Assembly (NCBI GenBank): GCA_008080565.1
Contig: VIKE01000037.1
Coordinates: 1-64,000, forward strand
Direction: 5' to 3'
From: Rhodocyclaceae bacterium
GTDB lineage: Bacteria > Pseudomonadota > Gammaproteobacteria > Burkholderiales > Rhodocyclaceae
Length of the DNA stretch: 64,000 nt
Shown here: positions 62,743-64,000 of the stretch, in pieces
How positions within the stretch are numbered: the stretch's first letter is position 1
Layout: every line of letters begins with the position of its first letter
The notes under the pieces: model-generated
Seen by the model: only the letters and a program-made list of their open reading frames with translations
Databases searched by the model: none
What the model was told of the DNA's origin: nothing
Translations under genes and position numbers: made by a program

Positions 62743-64000
62743 GTGAATATCTCCGTCCGCCTCTTTTTCGGCTATTTCCTCATCGTCGGGCTGGCCGCCT
62801 GGTTCGTGCTCAACGTCGTCACCCACGAAACCGAACCCGGCGTCCGCCAGGCCACCGAAGAAACCCTGGTCGACACCGCCCACGTCCTCGCCGAAATGGC
62901 CGCCCTCGACCTATCTGCCGGGCGCATCGACCACGGCACGTTTGCTGACGCCGTGAAAGCCGCCATCCGGCGCAGCCCGCAGGCCGACATTTCCGGCGTC
63001 CGCAAGGAACACATCGACTTCCGCGTCTACGTCACCAACGCCCACGGGGTTGTCGTCTATGACTCGCGGCAAGCCGCCGTCGGCGAAGACTTCTCGCAAT
63101 GGCGCGACATCGCCCGCGTCCTGCGCGGCGAATACGGCGCCCGCCAATCGCGCGAAGACCCCTACGACCCGGCCAGTTCAGTCATGCACGTCGCCGCCCC
63201 GATCTTCTGGCAAGGCGAACTGATCGGCGTCCTCTCACTTGCCAAGCCGATGTCCTCGGTCGCCCCCTACGCCGAGCGCGCCGCCCAGCGCGTCAAGCAA
63301 TCCGGCCTCATCCTGCTCGCCGCCTCCGCCGCCATCGGCCTCAGCTTCACCCTCTGGCTCGGCTGGTCCATCCACCGCCTGCGCGACTACGCCCGCGCCG
63401 TCGCCGATGGGCAGAAGGCCGAAGCGCCCACCGGCGGCGGCCGGCAACTCTCCGAACTCGCCCAGGCGCTCGCCACCATGCGCGAAAAGCTCGAAGGCAA
63501 GCAGTACGTCGAGCGCTACGTGCAAAACCTTGCGCACGAACTCAAAAGCCCGCTCACCGCCATCCTCGGCGCCGCCGAAATCCTCGAAAGCGACCCGCCG
63601 GCCGACGACCGCCACCGCTTCACCCTCAGCGTCACCGAACAAGGCCGCCGCCTGCAAGCCATCATCGACCGTATGCTGCTCCTCGCCCGCGTCGAACAAC
63701 TGCAAGCCCCGGAAGGCGACCAGACCCTCGACCCGAAAGCCCTGCTCGACACCTGCCTGTCCCTGCGCCAGCAAGCCCTGAGCAGCCGCCAACTGCAAAC
63801 CCGGATCGCGGTCAGCCACACCGCCCCCATCCGCGGCGACGCCCTCCTGCTCCAACAAGCTCTGCTCAACCTCATCGACAACGCCATCGACTTCTCGCCC
63901 CCCGGCAGCACCATCGAACTCGACATCGACGCCGCCGACGACACCGTCAGCTTCCACATCCGCGACCACGGCCCCGGCGCCCCCGACTACGCCCTGCCGC
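62743..64000 (+). CDS. creC: CreC-like sensor histidine kinase, partial (runs off the window)
   Basis: 419 codons are visible from a GTG at 62743. A membrane helix at the N-terminus (LFFGYFLIVGLAAWFVLNVV) begins a periplasmic domain with FRVYVTNAHGVVVYDSR. A second membrane helix (LILLAASAAIGLSFTLWLG), a HAMP-type linker, and the His box VQNLAHELKSPLTAILGAAEIL follow. The N box LLNLIDNAIDFSPPG and the G1 region RDHGPGAPD are the last visible. The domain order and creB directly upstream identify it as CreC. The C-terminus lies beyond the window. Confidence 0.92.
   Translation, partial: MNISVRLFFGYFLIVGLAAWFVLNVVTHETEPGVRQATEETLVDTAHVLAEMAALDLSAGRIDHGTFADAVKAAIRRSPQADISGVRKEHIDFRVYVTNAHGVVVYDSRQAAVGEDFSQWRDIARVLRGEYGARQSREDPYDPASSVMHVAAPIFWQGELIGVLSLAKPMSSVAPYAERAAQRVKQSGLILLAASAAIGLSFTLWLGWSIHRLRDYARAVADGQKAEAPTGGGRQLSELAQALATMREKLEGKQYVERYVQNLAHELKSPLTAILGAAEILESDPPADDRHRFTLSVTEQGRRLQAIIDRMLLLARVEQLQAPEGDQTLDPKALLDTCLSLRQQALSSRQLQTRIAVSHTAPIRGDALLLQQALLNLIDNAIDFSPPGSTIELDIDAADDTVSFHIRDHGPGAPDYALP

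Noticed and set aside
1-64000. Search for CRISPR arrays, tRNA or rRNA genes, insertion sequences and prophage genes
   Set aside because: No regular spacer-repeat arrays, no cloverleaf or rRNA signatures, and no transposase, integrase or phage structural protein was seen by reading; the 36-bp repeats are dispersed, not arrayed.

Overview
The window is about 62% GC, densely coded chromosomal DNA. Gene content and protein style (dut-coaBC/radC-rpmBG block, purN-DUF3108-rsmB block, CreBC-like and RstAB-like two-component systems, PEP-CTERM proteins, a flavocytochrome c/Sox cluster, many c-type cytochromes) suggest a respiratory, sulfur-oxidising betaproteobacterium of the Rhodocyclales (Dechloromonas/Azonexus-like). 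That placement is inference. No tRNA, rRNA, CRISPR array, insertion sequence or prophage was recognised.

Layout. 1-2.9 kb: sulfur oxidation, with soxC and an ArsR-type regulator divergent from a flavocytochrome c sulfide dehydrogenase pair. 3-8.5 kb: a response regulator, a cytochrome c4, and the housekeeping genes dut, coaBC, radC, rpmB, rpmG and dsbB. 8.6-11.3 kb: an RstAB-like two-component system and two tiny genes. 11.4-13.4 kb: ovothiol synthase ovoA. 13.4-18.7 kb: an ECF sigma factor, a small zinc-finger anti-sigma candidate, the HvfABC (MNIO/RiPP-like, metal-handling) operon, a PEP-CTERM protein, and a thioredoxin plus DsbD/CcdA pair that shares the same ECF-type promoter. 18.8-24.5 kb: a minus-strand block mscS-rsmB-DUF3108-purN-lipoprotein-dedA. 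24.6-35.1 kb: mutL, a GGDEF-EAL protein, a broken lipoprotein gene, a TIR-domain membrane protein, a TonB-like protein, an EAL/HDOD protein and a DUF2202 PEP-CTERM protein. 35.4-50.7 kb: a long co-directional catabolic cluster. It holds a tryptophan-tryptophylquinone amine dehydrogenase (heavy and light chains, MauE, MauD), two cytochromes c, a DUF1329/DUF1302/MMPL/YCF48 envelope module, an aldehyde dehydrogenase and an acyl-CoA ligase, with a divergent AraC-type regulator. 50.7-64 kb: a membrane protein with an unrecognised C-terminal domain, miaA, an RND efflux pair, rlpA-like, purM, a histidine kinase and CreBC.

Three things stand out. (1) A 36-bp interspersed repeat (a CCACGGTCAACCGG half followed by an A/T-rich GGCCAAA...TGAAAT half) has at least eleven copies. 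Most are at gene ends, but three sit in frame inside protein linkers (two inverted in mutL, one in creB). (2) Six genes (soxC, fccB, rstB-like, ovoA, a lipoprotein, an RND pump) are each broken by what looks like a short internal deletion with frameshift. This is either a systematic assembly fault or a real decay pattern. (3) Two pairs of promoters share architecture exactly: an ECF-type promoter ahead of hvfABC and of the thioredoxin/CcdA genes, and an OmpR-type tandem-repeat promoter ahead of two separate tiny-protein loci.
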